The position numbers were made by a program, and so were the translations under genes. A stretch of 64,000 bases of DNA. Origin: Chryseobacterium rhizosphaerae. GTDB taxonomy: Bacteria > Bacteroidota > Bacteroidia > Flavobacteriales > Weeksellaceae. The stretch spans positions 243,829-307,828 of the forward strand of contig NZ_QNUF01000003.1 in the NCBI RefSeq assembly GCF_003385455.1. The letters are read 5' to 3'. Positions 25,126 through 33,460 of the stretch are shown piece by piece (within the stretch, counting starts at the first letter, position 1; each line of letters opens with the position of its first letter). The notes beneath the pieces were generated by a model that worked only from the letters and a program-made list of their open reading frames with translations, ran no database searches and had not been told where the DNA came from.

Positions 25126-25560
25126 TTAGCAAGCTGCAATTTTATCAACTCTATTTTGGTGTCTTCCACCTTCGAAATCTGTTGAAAGAAATTTCTCTAC
25201 AATATCAATAGCCACTTCCTTGGATATAAACCTTGCCGGCATCGAAATCATATTAGCATCATTATGCTGTCTTGCCAGTGTTGCAATCTCGGGCATCCAG
25301 CAAAGTGCGCATCTTATCTTCTGATGTTTGTTCGCAGTGATCTGAACTCCATTTCCGCTTCCACAGATCAAAATTCCCAGTTCATTCTCTCCGTTTTCTA
25401 CAGAGGTTGCAGCAGGGTGTACAAAGTCCGGATAATCCACACTGTTTGTGGAAAACGTGCCAAAATCTTGAACTTCAAAGCGTTCTGAGAGATAGTTCTT
25501 AACAATCTCCTTATATTCATAGCCTGCATGGTCCGCTGCAATAGCAATTTTTCTTTTCAT
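25126..25560 (-). CDS. rpiB: Ribose 5-phosphate isomerase B
   Basis: A 144-residue RpiB/LacAB-family isomerase. AADHAGYEYKE, DYPDF, CGSGNGVQITANKHQKIRCA and HNDANMISMPAR match the active site, including the catalytic Cys in CGSGNG. It interconverts ribose 5-phosphate and ribulose 5-phosphate. A TACCTTTG -7 box lies about 40 bases upstream at 25599-25606. The large spacer upstream holds the candidate replication origin. Confidence 0.93.
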   Translation of the reverse strand: MKRKIAIAADHAGYEYKEIVKNYLSERFEVQDFGTFSTNSVDYPDFVHPAATSVENGENELGILICGSGNGVQITANKHQKIRCALCWMPEIATLARQHNDANMISMPARFISKEVAIDIVEKFLSTDFEGGRHQNRVDKIAAC

Positions 25561-25598
25561 AATACTTGTATTAAGCTTTATTAGATTCTATTTCCTTA

Positions 25599-25606
25599 CA
25601 AAGGTA
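25599..25606 (-). promoter_or_regulatory. Candidate -7 box (TACCTTTG) for rpiB
   Basis: Minus-strand TACCTTTG fits TAnnTTTG, 39 bases upstream of the rpiB ATG. Confidence 0.45.
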
Positions 25607-25640
25607 AGAATAATAACAAATAGTGTTAGTAAACCGGGGG

Positions 25641-25950
25641 TTAATTGTTAAAAGGTATGTTAATAAGTGTGGAAAACTTTTATCAACTTTCTATTTTTAA
25701 AGATGAATTTATTTCGTAATAGAAAACCTTTCCGGAAGTTTTAACCACAACTTTCAAATTGTTTTCTTCAGTTAATCCAAACTTTTTCCATAAAAAAATT
25801 ACTAATAATCGGTATTTAGTAAAGTTATCAACATCTGTTAATAAGTGTGTGAATTAGCAGGTTTACAGCAATTTATAATGTGAGTTAAATATGAATTTAA
25901 CAAAAGCTATTTGTTATAAACTTTTAGCCTAAAACTTATCCCCGAAACTA
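25641..25950. other. Candidate chromosomal replication origin (DnaA-box-like cluster)
   Basis: This part of the 554-base rpiB-pgk spacer carries several 9-mers near the DnaA box TTATCCACA: TTTTCCACA (minus, 25668-25676), TTATTAACA (minus, at 25658 and 25836 inside the exact 14-base direct repeat TGTTAATAAGTGTG), TTATCAACT (25680), TTATCAACA (25825), TTATAAACT (25914) and TTATCCCCG (25936). The region is AT-rich and gene-free, flanking genes diverge (rpiB leftward, pgk rightward), and two perfect parS sites lie 5-7 kb away. No dnaA gene is in the window. The origin call is inference; strand skew over the whole replicon would settle it. Confidence 0.5.
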
Positions 25951-26062
25951 ACAACACTCAACAACAACTACATTATTCTTTTCTTTATAAGAGAAAAAAT
26001 TGTTGATTAGTGAGTGAATGGGGATGGGGAAAGTTTTTGAAAACTTTTATTTCAATGGATCT

Positions 26063-26090
26063 GTTGAAAAAGTTTAAAACCTTACATTTG
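26063..26090 (+). promoter_or_regulatory. Candidate promoter for pgk (TTG-N17-TACATTTG)
   Basis: TTG at 26063-26065 and TACATTTG at 26083-26090 are separated by 17 bases, a good fit to the flavobacterial TTG/TAnnTTTG promoter. The leader to the pgk ATG is about 20 bases. Confidence 0.65.
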
Positions 26091-26114
26091 TGAAACGAAA
26101 ATTCAACGATATTT

Positions 26115-27305
26115 ATGAAAACAATCAATGATTTCAATTTTAAAGATAAGAAGGCACTGGTAAGAGTGGATTTCAATGTTCCACAGGATGACCAGCTTCA
26201 GGTAACGGATAACACAAGAATTGTTGCGGTAAAACCGACAGTAGAGAAAATTCTTAACGATGGCGGATCTGTCATCTTGATCACACACCTTGGAAGACCA
26301 AAAGGAGAGGTGAAAGATGAGTTTTCTCTGAAACATATTATAGGTGAAATTTCCAACGTTCTTGGGCAGGAAGTTAAATTTGTTGATGAATCTATTGGTG
26401 AGAAAGCTGAGAAAGCTGCTTCAGAATTGAAACCTGGTGAGATCTTATTATTGGAAAATGTACGTTTTCATAATGAAGAAGAAAAAGGAGACGAAGGTTT
26501 TGCTGAGCAACTTTCCAAATTGGGTGATGCTTATGTAAACGATGCATTTGGAACGGCGCACAGAGCTCATGCTTCTACAGCTGTCATTGCAAAATTCTTT
26601 CCTTCGACTAAGTTCTTCGGTTTATTAATGGCTAACGAACTTAAAGCTATTGACAAAGTATTAAAAAGTGGAGAAAGACCGGTAACTGCTATTTTAGGAG
26701 GTTCTAAAGTTTCAACTAAAATCACCATTATAGAAAATATCCTTCCTGCAGTAGATAATTTGATTATTGGTGGAGGTATGGCCTTTACTTTTATTAAAGC
26801 GTTGGGAGGTAAAATCGGAAATTCTCTGGTAGAAGAAGACAAGCTTCCATTGGCATTAGAAATATTAGGTAAAGCTAAAGAACATAATGTAAAAGTATAT
26901 CTTCCTTCTGATGCTATTATCGCTGAGAGTTTCAGTAATGATGCTGAAAGAAAAGAAGCTGATATTTATTCTATTCCTGAAGGATGGATGGGACTTGATG
27001 CGGGACACAAATCAAGAGATCAGTTTAATGATGTGCTTTTAAATTCCAGAACTATCCTATGGAACGGGCCTATTGGTGTTTTTGAAATGTCAAATTTTGC
27101 CGGAGGAACTGTTGCTCTTGGTGACAGTATTGCTGAAGCAACAAAATTAGGTGCTTTCTCTTTAGTGGGTGGAGGTGACAGTGTTGCTTTTGTTAAACAA
27201 TTCGGATACGGTGAAAAAGTAAGTTATGTTTCTACAGGCGGGGGAGCAATGCTTGAAAGTCTTGAAGGACTTGAGCTTCCTGGTGTAGCTGCAATCAACA
27301 ATTAA
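26115..27305 (+). CDS. pgk: Phosphoglycerate kinase
   Basis: A 396-residue PGK, normal length. [11 protein letters not shown] near the N-terminus, [56 protein letters not shown] and the C-terminal [13 protein letters not shown] with STGGGAMLE are the substrate and nucleotide loops. It makes ATP from 1,3-bisphosphoglycerate in glycolysis. Own promoter and strong terminator make it monocistronic. It lies directly beside the candidate origin. Confidence 0.98.
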   Translation: MKTINDFNFKDKKALVRVDFNVPQDDQLQVTDNTRIVAVKPTVEKILNDGGSVILITHLGRPKGEVKDEFSLKHIIGEISNVLGQEVKFVDESIGEKAEKAASELKPGEILLLENVRFHNEEEKGDEGFAEQLSKLGDAYVNDAFGTAHRAHASTAVIAKFFPSTKFFGLLMANELKAIDKVLKSGERPVTAILGGSKVSTKITIIENILPAVDNLIIGGGMAFTFIKALGGKIGNSLVEEDKLPLALEILGKAKEHNVKVYLPSDAIIAESFSNDAERKEADIYSIPEGWMGLDAGHKSRDQFNDVLLNSRTILWNGPIGVFEMSNFAGGTVALGDSIAEATKLGAFSLVGGGDSVAFVKQFGYGEKVSYVSTGGGAMLESLEGLELPGVAAINN

Positions 27306-27324
27306 TTTTTTAATTTTAAAATAT

Positions 27325-27353
27325 AAAACCTGCTAATTCTATTAGCAGGTTTT
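27325..27353 (+). terminator. Terminator after pgk
   Basis: AAAACCTGCTAAT pairs exactly with ATTAGCAGGTTTT across TCT, followed by a run of T. Confidence 0.92.
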
Positions 27354-27879
27354 TTTTGTGTCAGAATTTTTCACTCATCTATAATTTGAAATTTAATGCA
27401 ATTTTTATGAGCAAGAAAAATTAAAATATCAATGTTTTTAACCTGTTTTAGTAACAATTGAGCCTATAAAAAAGCAGTAAGCTTGTTGTATTTTATTACG
27501 TTATTTCTATACATGAAGATTGATTTTTGTGATTATGTTAATACCTAATTGAATTGATTCGATACTAAATATATATTGAATATTGTTATAATTAGTGAAT
27601 ATAATAAAATCCATGGTCAATAAACTGCTGTCCGGTGCGTATATTTGTTTGAATATTCTGTTCAAAACCTGAATTTTTCTAAGTTTATTTTATTCTTATC
27701 AAAGCATTTTTGCAAGGGTTGATTAAGAGATATTACTTATAGTTATAATAAAAAGTTATAACTATAAATGGACATTTTGCTTTTATTTTCGATGCTTTTT
27801 GAAGCAAATTTTGTTTGTATTATCTTATTTTTTTCTGGTATTTTTTTTATTTGCGTCAAGTTTTGGCGTCAGCGGGAGA
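27354..27879. other. 526-base gene-free AT-rich spacer
   Basis: No credible coding frame. It contains a perfect inverted repeat at 27738-27766 and ends at a -7 box for the beta-helix gene. Its composition is more AT-rich than surrounding spacers. Confidence 0.5.
27738..27766. repeat. Perfect 11-base inverted repeat upstream of the beta-helix gene
   Basis: TATAGTTATAA (27738-27748) and TTATAACTATA (27756-27766) are exact reverse complements with a 7-base spacer. It lies about 140 bases upstream of the gene at 27908 and has no T run, so a regulator-binding palindrome is likelier than a terminator. Confidence 0.6.
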
Positions 27880-27887
27880 TACATTTG
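27880..27887 (+). promoter_or_regulatory. Candidate -7 box (TACATTTG) for the beta-helix gene
   Basis: TACATTTG lies 20 bases upstream of the ATG at 27908. TTTG elements occur 14 and 26 bases further upstream; neither is at the ideal spacing. Confidence 0.5.
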
Positions 27888-27907
27888 TAGTACCAAATTA
27901 AAATATT

Positions 27908-29806
27908 ATGATGTATACAAATGATTTTTTTGCAGTAGGAAATTCTGCTCCTAATGATAATCTTGTTCAGCTTATTGATAGCTTTACCGGGGAGAGTGTC
28001 ACCTTTCAAAAAGTAAGCACATGGATTGATGAAACTTTCCTAATTCCGAATGATAGTAGAGTACTAGAAGATGAAATTATTTATCACTCGAGAGGAAATG
28101 AGTACTACGTAAATACTGTCGTTTTTTCTACTAAAAGGGTATATGTTACTAGTTTCGGAGCTAGGTCTTCCTATACAGCAGATCAAAGGCCGGCTATTCA
28201 AAAAGCCTTCGATATCAGTTCTAAGCTTGGATTGAAATTAATCTTTCCCAGTGGTCATTATCTTATTGATTCTCACACTGATGATCTGGCGTTAAGGACG
28301 GCACATGCTAATATTCTGGAACTTAGATCTTATCTTGATGTTGAATTTGAGGACTACAGTGTCATTAAGCTGAGTGAGTACTTTGACGATAAAGCCTTTG
28401 TTCTATTTTCAGGTCTCAATGATGTTGATCCTGAGCTTTTTAAGCCTATTTATAATATGAGTTTTAAGGGTCGGGGAGTCATTGATTTCAATGGTGAAAT
28501 TTCTCAGTTAAGAACATCCTATAAACGTAGAATAGGCTTTGAAGGCGGGAATTGTACGAATGTGGATATAGATGGATTATACTGGACGAATGGGGATTTA
28601 ACCAATTGTATTGGAGCAGGTTGGGCTGGAAACGGAAGTAAAGTTTCCATTCATAATTGTATTTTTGAAAATCTTGTGATGAGTAATGAAAAGGTGAATT
28701 ATGATCATTCTACGATCTATGGAAATGTGAATTTTTTGTCGGTTCATGACAATGTCTTTATGGGAAATGAGGCAACGAGATTAGTAGGTTGTGCTTGTGA
28801 GATCCATGGAAGTAATTCTTCATTCTCCAACAACAAGGTTTACAATTATACGAGAATGAATTTTGTAGCTGGAATTCAAAAAGAAAAAGGAAATATCACC
28901 AATATTTCAATTTCTGATAATATCGCTGAGATCGTTAATGCAGGAGTGTATCTTTGGCCGGATAAGGGTTGTACTATTTCAAATGTATTTATTACTTCGA
29001 ATAACTTGAAGCATATTCACGTTACAGGAAGAGAAATGCTGTATAACGGAGGGCAGTGTTTATTTATTATTCAAGGTAAAGGTGGTGATTGCCAGCGTAT
29101 TACTGTTAAGAATAATGTATCACACATTCTTTATACCGAAGGGGATTATTCCAGGTATGCAGCGGGTATCTTAGCGAGAACTGAGTCTTTAGAGATTTCT
29201 GATAATCATTTTATTGGACATTCCCTGGGAATCCTGTTTGATAAGGATCGTGATGAATTGAATTCAGAACTCAATGAGTACTCCTTTATTACTATTGTAA
29301 ATAATAATTTTACTTCATCATCTAAATTGGTTACAGTAGCAGCTAAAAAATTAAATTATTGTTTGATTGCCAATAATTCGACTGTTCTTGGAAGTAATGC
29401 GCTGACAAACTTGATTGATATTACCAGTACAATTATTCAATCAACTACTATCAGAGGTAACATTTATATTTCTAATCAACCTAAAGTTGAATTTACACCT
29501 TCATCTGTATTTTTGGCGGATCCATCTAATAAAGCTCAATATGTTTTGTCATCGGTAAAAACACCTTTGCCTGTTGTGAATGGAGGAGCATCAGTTTTAA
29601 TTACCCCTGTGCTTTCCAGTAATCACAAGAGGGTAGGGGCGATGTATACTATTCAGCCGATGTATCCGGTTCCTGAACTTTTCTTCAATGCACATACTTT
29701 TGGAGCGGGTGTGATTTCAGATGTAAAATTTAAAGTGGACAACACAACAATTTTTGTTATTCAAGGAAATGCAAATTTTGTAAGTAATTTGATTGTTGAT
29801 CTATAA
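27908..29806 (+). CDS. Orphan pectate-lyase-fold (right-handed beta-helix) protein without signal peptide
   Basis: A 632-residue protein. After an N-terminal head of about 75 residues, VYVTSFGARSSYTADQRPAI begins a pectate-lyase-superfamily motif (DxxAIQxA then FPSGHYLI), as in phage tail spikes and some polysaccharide lyases. Many short beta-helix rungs follow (for example VSIHNCIFENL, SSFSNNKVYNY, LEISDNHFIGH), to about residue 510. The C-terminal 100 residues look like a separate beta-rich cap. No signal peptide, lipobox or T9SS tail is visible, so normal secretion is unclear. It is isolated between two long AT-rich spacers and has no phage genes around it. It may be a stranded tail-fibre-like or imported gene. 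Confidence 0.65.
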   Translation: MMYTNDFFAVGNSAPNDNLVQLIDSFTGESVTFQKVSTWIDETFLIPNDSRVLEDEIIYHSRGNEYYVNTVVFSTKRVYVTSFGARSSYTADQRPAIQKAFDISSKLGLKLIFPSGHYLIDSHTDDLALRTAHANILELRSYLDVEFEDYSVIKLSEYFDDKAFVLFSGLNDVDPELFKPIYNMSFKGRGVIDFNGEISQLRTSYKRRIGFEGGNCTNVDIDGLYWTNGDLTNCIGAGWAGNGSKVSIHNCIFENLVMSNEKVNYDHSTIYGNVNFLSVHDNVFMGNEATRLVGCACEIHGSNSSFSNNKVYNYTRMNFVAGIQKEKGNITNISISDNIAEIVNAGVYLWPDKGCTISNVFITSNNLKHIHVTGREMLYNGGQCLFIIQGKGGDCQRITVKNNVSHILYTEGDYSRYAAGILARTESLEISDNHFIGHSLGILFDKDRDELNSELNEYSFITIVNNNFTSSSKLVTVAAKKLNYCLIANNSTVLGSNALTNLIDITSTIIQSTTIRGNIYISNQPKVEFTPSSVFLADPSNKAQYVLSSVKTPLPVVNGGASVLITPVLSSNHKRVGAMYTIQPMYPVPELFFNAHTFGAGVISDVKFKVDNTTIFVIQGNANFVSNLIVDL

Positions 29807-29812
29807 AACTAT

Positions 29813-29839
29813 AGACCGGTATTTTCCGGTCTTTTTTTT
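29813..29839 (+). terminator. Terminator after the beta-helix gene
   Basis: AGACCGG pairs with CCGGTCT across a TATTTT loop and is followed by eight T. Confidence 0.9.
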
Positions 29840-30003
29840 GAATGGAGTGGTAATTATTTTTTTTAGGTCATTAAAGAAAAAATTTGAATATTTCTGAAGG
29901 CGTGAAGCATTTTTAAAAAATCTTACGTGCAGGAAATTTTTCTATCTCTTTTTGAACGAAAAATTGAAAATCATCATATAAGATGATATTTGTATAAATT
30001 GAA

Positions 30004-30030
30004 AAACTCAGGAAATTTTCCTGAGTTTTT
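30004..30030. terminator. Hairpin near the methyltransferase 3' end
   Basis: AACTCAGGAAA and TTTCCTGAGTT are almost contiguous inverted arms followed by a T run on the plus strand. It may end readthrough from the beta-helix gene or, in reverse, follow the methyltransferase gene. Confidence 0.6.
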
Positions 30031-30089
30031 TATTTTTTAGGTAAAAAGGCTTAAAATTGACCCTCATAAATGGCTCAAAAATCGATTTT

Positions 30090-30911
30090 CTACTTTTTTT
30101 CGATAATGTATATCAAACTGGAAAATTCGTTCGAAAAAAGGGCTTTTACGTTCGAAATCGTTCCATAGAAGGTTGCTTTTAGCCAAAAAAGGGGTGATTT
30201 TTTGTATTTTTCGCTTAGCATGGAGATATAATATGAATCCAGGACAAGTGGTTTTATTTTTCTCATTTTCCAATCTGATTTCTTTGAAATTAAATTTTCC
30301 ATTCCATTTTTAGAAAAATGATAGATATGTCTTGGTACATCATAAGCTGCCCAATATTCTTTATAATGTTTTGCATCGTAAGAAGTAGGGTTGGGAACGG
30401 CAATTATTAAAAGACCTTTTTCTTTTAATTTCCCGTGAAATATATTCAGCATTTCATCCTGGTTCTCTATATGCTCAAATACATGCCATAATGTAATTGC
30501 ATCCAGGCTCTGATCTTCAATTTTATTGATATCGTCCAGAATTTTGGCTTTGGTTATTTTACTTTCCGCTGCTTTTCTTGCATCAGCATCAGGTTCAAAA
30601 CCGAAAGTTTCAAAATCGTTTTCTATATACTTTACAAATTCTCCGGCACCGCATCCGTAGTCCAAAACTTTTGATCCTTTTTTGATTCTATCGATCAGGA
30701 TATTTTTTTTATACTGAATGTTAAAAGACTGAAGAAATTTATATAATTTTTCTTTCAGACTTCCGGAATCCTGATGATGGGAAATATAATCTTCGCTTTC
30801 ATAGTATTTGGAAATATGGGATGGGATAGGGGTGGTTTTAAATACTCCTTTGGTTTGTGTTTCTTTAATTTCAAATATTTCCTGTGAAAGAAAATGATCT
30901 TTTATTTTCAT
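30090..30911 (-). CDS. Class I SAM-dependent methyltransferase
   Basis: A 273-residue methyltransferase. The SAM-binding loop is KVLDYGCGAGEFVKYI (about residues 82-97), with FGFEPDADARKAA as the acidic loop and DAITLWHVFEHIEN as post-II motif. The first 70 residues contain PIPSHISKYYESEDYISHH, a pattern common in Bacteroidota methyltransferases linked to cell-surface sugars. It has no signal peptide and substrate is unknown. A parS site and mnmG lie upstream. Confidence 0.82.
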   Translation of the reverse strand: MKIKDHFLSQEIFEIKETQTKGVFKTTPIPSHISKYYESEDYISHHQDSGSLKEKLYKFLQSFNIQYKKNILIDRIKKGSKVLDYGCGAGEFVKYIENDFETFGFEPDADARKAAESKITKAKILDDINKIEDQSLDAITLWHVFEHIENQDEMLNIFHGKLKEKGLLIIAVPNPTSYDAKHYKEYWAAYDVPRHIYHFSKNGMENLISKKSDWKMRKIKPLVLDSYYISMLSEKYKKSPLFWLKATFYGTISNVKALFSNEFSSLIYIIEKK

Positions 30912-31001
30912 TGAAGTCGTTATCTTTATATTTAAAAATTAAGATATCTAAAAGCTGAAATACGCTCTTAAATACCTTAATTTTAGCTTTAATTTTTTAA
31001 A

Positions 31002-31017
31002 TGTTTCACGTGAAACA
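31002..31017. other. parS centromere-like site 1
   Basis: TGTTTCACGTGAAACA is a perfect 16-base match to the chromosomal ParB-binding consensus. It lies directly after the mnmG 3' end, with A and T flanks extending the palindrome to 18 bases. Confidence 0.93.
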
Positions 31018-31026
31018 TTTATTTTT

Positions 31027-32889
31027 TTAACGTCCTAAATATACCAGTAAAACGTTTATATCGGATGGAGAGACTCCGCTTATTCTTCCAGCTTGCGCTA
31101 TAGTCTTAGGGCGGACGTTAGTCATCTTCTGTTTGGCTTCTGTAGAAAGGCTGGATAGCTTTGAATAATCAAAATCTTCAGGGATTTTAATGTTTTCCAG
31201 TCGGTTTAGCTTGGCTACATTCTCCTTTTCTTTTTCTATATACCCTCTGTATTTGATATTAATCTCCGCCTGCTCTCTTACTTCGTCACTATATTGAGAA
31301 GAGAACTCCTTGATGGCTTCAATTTCATCAAGTTTATGCAGAGTCATATTCGGTCTGGTAAGGATCTGAGCTGCTCTGTAAGCCTGATCTACAGGATTAC
31401 TTTCTATAGATTCCAGAATAGGATTAATCATTCCTGGTTTTAAAGAAGTTTCTCGTAAAAACTCTTCAAGTGACTGACTATCAGATATTTTAGCTTCTAC
31501 TTTCTTTAATCTTTCCTCTTTTGCCAATCCTAATTGATACGCTTTTTCTGTCAATCTGATATCTGCATTGTCCTGTCTCAAAAGAAGTCTGTACTCGGCA
31601 CGTGAAGTAAACATTCTGTAAGGTTCTTCAGTTCCTTTTGTGATCAGATCATCTATTAGTACTCCAATATAAGCTTCATCTCTGTTAAGGATGAATTCAT
31701 CTTTTTCGTGAACTTTATTGTGTGCATTAATACCTGCCATCAGCCCTTGGCCTGCTGCCTCTTCATATCCTGTAGTACCATTGATTTGTCCTGCGAAATA
31801 TAAATTATCAATTAATTTTGTTTCTAAGGTATGTTTCAATTGGGTAGGAGGGAAGTAATCATATTCTATAGCATAGCCGGGACGGAATACTTTTACGTTT
31901 TCAAATCCTGGAATATGTTTCATCGCTTTTATCTGTACGTCTTCAGGAAGGGAAGAGCTGAATCCATTTACGTAGATCTCTACTGTTCTCCATCCTTCAG
32001 GTTCTACGAAGAGCTGATGTCTGTTTCTTTCTGCAAAACGGTTGATTTTATCTTCGATACTTGGACAGTATCTTGGACCTAAACTTTGAATCGTACCATT
32101 GAACATTGGACTCCTGTCAAAACCTTCACGCAAAATATCGTGTACCGTTTCATTAGTATATACAATATGACAGCTCAATTGTTTCGTTAATTTTGGAGTA
32201 TCGAGATAGCTGAATTTTTGAGGATTTTCATCTCCTTTCTGTTCTTCCATTTTAGAATAATCCAAACTTCTTCCATCTACTCTTGGTGGAGTACCGGTCT
32301 TCATTCTTCCTGCTTCAAATCCTAAAGAAACGAGTTGTTCGGTAATACCAAATGCTCTCGGTTCTCCCATTCTTCCTCCGCCTAATTGTTTATCACCAAC
32401 GTGAATTAATCCGTTAAGAAATGTTCCGTTTGTTAAGACTACAGATTTTCCTTTTACTTCTATTCCTAAAGAAGTAATCACTCCTGTTACTTTATTGTTT
32501 TCTACAATAAGCTGTTTTACCATATCCTGAAAGAAATCAAGATTGGGAGTATTCTCTAATGCTAATCGCCATTCTTCTGCGAAAAGCATTCTGTCATTTT
32601 GGGTTCTTGGAGACCACATTGCAGGACCTTTTGAAAGATTAAGCATTTTGAATTGAATGGCAGATTTATCTGCTATAATTCCGGAGTATCCCCCCATTGC
32701 ATCAATCTCTCTTACGATCTGTCCTTTTGCGATTCCACCCATTGCCGGGTTGCAACTCATCTGTCCGATGGTCTGCATATTCATAGTAACGAGTAGGGTC
32801 TTTGAACCCAGGTTCGCGGCTGCGGCTGCGGCTTCACAACCTGCGTGTCCGGCACCTACTACTATTACATCATATATTTCTGAAATCAT
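31027..32889 (-). CDS. mnmG: tRNA uridine-5-carboxymethylaminomethyl modification enzyme MnmG (GidA)
   Basis: A 620-residue FAD protein, the normal length. The FAD loop is DVIVVGAGHAGCEAAAAAA at the start. NPAMGGIAKGQIVREIDAMG, GTFLNGLIHVG, GTPPRVDGRSLDY (catalytic region) and AGQINGTTGYEEAAGQGLMA are GidA signatures. With MnmE it installs cmnm5U34 in tRNA. Both ends of the gene carry a perfect parS site, and in many bacteria gidA lies next to the origin with parAB; no parAB is in this window. Confidence 0.97.
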   Translation of the reverse strand: MISEIYDVIVVGAGHAGCEAAAAAANLGSKTLLVTMNMQTIGQMSCNPAMGGIAKGQIVREIDAMGGYSGIIADKSAIQFKMLNLSKGPAMWSPRTQNDRMLFAEEWRLALENTPNLDFFQDMVKQLIVENNKVTGVITSLGIEVKGKSVVLTNGTFLNGLIHVGDKQLGGGRMGEPRAFGITEQLVSLGFEAGRMKTGTPPRVDGRSLDYSKMEEQKGDENPQKFSYLDTPKLTKQLSCHIVYTNETVHDILREGFDRSPMFNGTIQSLGPRYCPSIEDKINRFAERNRHQLFVEPEGWRTVEIYVNGFSSSLPEDVQIKAMKHIPGFENVKVFRPGYAIEYDYFPPTQLKHTLETKLIDNLYFAGQINGTTGYEEAAGQGLMAGINAHNKVHEKDEFILNRDEAYIGVLIDDLITKGTEEPYRMFTSRAEYRLLLRQDNADIRLTEKAYQLGLAKEERLKKVEAKISDSQSLEEFLRETSLKPGMINPILESIESNPVDQAYRAAQILTRPNMTLHKLDEIEAIKEFSSQYSDEVREQAEINIKYRGYIEKEKENVAKLNRLENIKIPEDFDYSKLSSLSTEAKQKMTNVRPKTIAQAGRISGVSPSDINVLLVYLGR

Positions 32890-32935
32890 TTTTATCTCGC
32901 TTATTTTAAGCTTTACACTTTGTTCTTACTAGCAA

Positions 32936-32951
32936 TGTTTCACGTGAAACA
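32936..32951. other. parS centromere-like site 2
   Basis: A second exact TGTTTCACGTGAAACA, 47 bases upstream of the mnmG start. Together with the site at 31002 it brackets mnmG at 1.9 kb spacing. Confidence 0.93.
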
Positions 32952-33036
32952 TTTTTGGAGAATGCACTCTAGGTAAATGTATATTACAGCTAGAATAGAG
33001 CACTTTAGATATATAGCTTTAAGTAATTCTTTAATT

Positions 33037-33456
33037 TTAATTCTTTAAATCGTTATATCTGGATAAGTACAGATCTTCCATTCTCCGCATCTCTTTTTCC
33101 TCGTCCTCAGTCTTATCCTTATACCCTGAAAGATGAAGAATACCATGGGCAAGAACCCTTCTTAATTCTTCTTCATAATCTCGGGATAGGGTAGAGGAGT
33201 TGTCGGAAATGCGTTGCAAAGATACGAAAATCTCTCCGCTTATTGTTTTCCCTTTTACATAATCAAAAGTGATAATATCTGTATAATAATCATGCTGTAA
33301 ATAGTCCTGATTGATCTTGAGAAGATATTCGTCATCACAAAAAATGTAATTGATTTCTCCCTGTTTTTTTCCTTCTGAAAGAATAATATCTTCCAGCCAT
33401 TGTTTGTAATCCGTACTTACACTTTCCGGTAAGTTTTCGTAAAAGAATTGTATCAT
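33037..33456 (-). CDS. ybeY: Endoribonuclease YbeY (rRNA maturation factor)
   Basis: A 139-residue YbeY. The metal motif is HGILHLSGYKD rather than HGxLHLxGYDH: two His ligands are present and the third is replaced, with Asp near that place. I recall this variant as usual in Bacteroidota, so it does not imply inactivity. LLKINQDYLQHDYYTDIITF is the conserved N-terminal part. It acts in 16S rRNA 3'-end processing and ribosome quality control. It follows the patatin gene by 4 bases on the same strand. Confidence 0.9.
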   Translation of the reverse strand: MIQFFYENLPESVSTDYKQWLEDIILSEGKKQGEINYIFCDDEYLLKINQDYLQHDYYTDIITFDYVKGKTISGEIFVSLQRISDNSSTLSRDYEEELRRVLAHGILHLSGYKDKTEDEEKEMRRMEDLYLSRYNDLKN

Positions 33457-33460
33457 TGTT

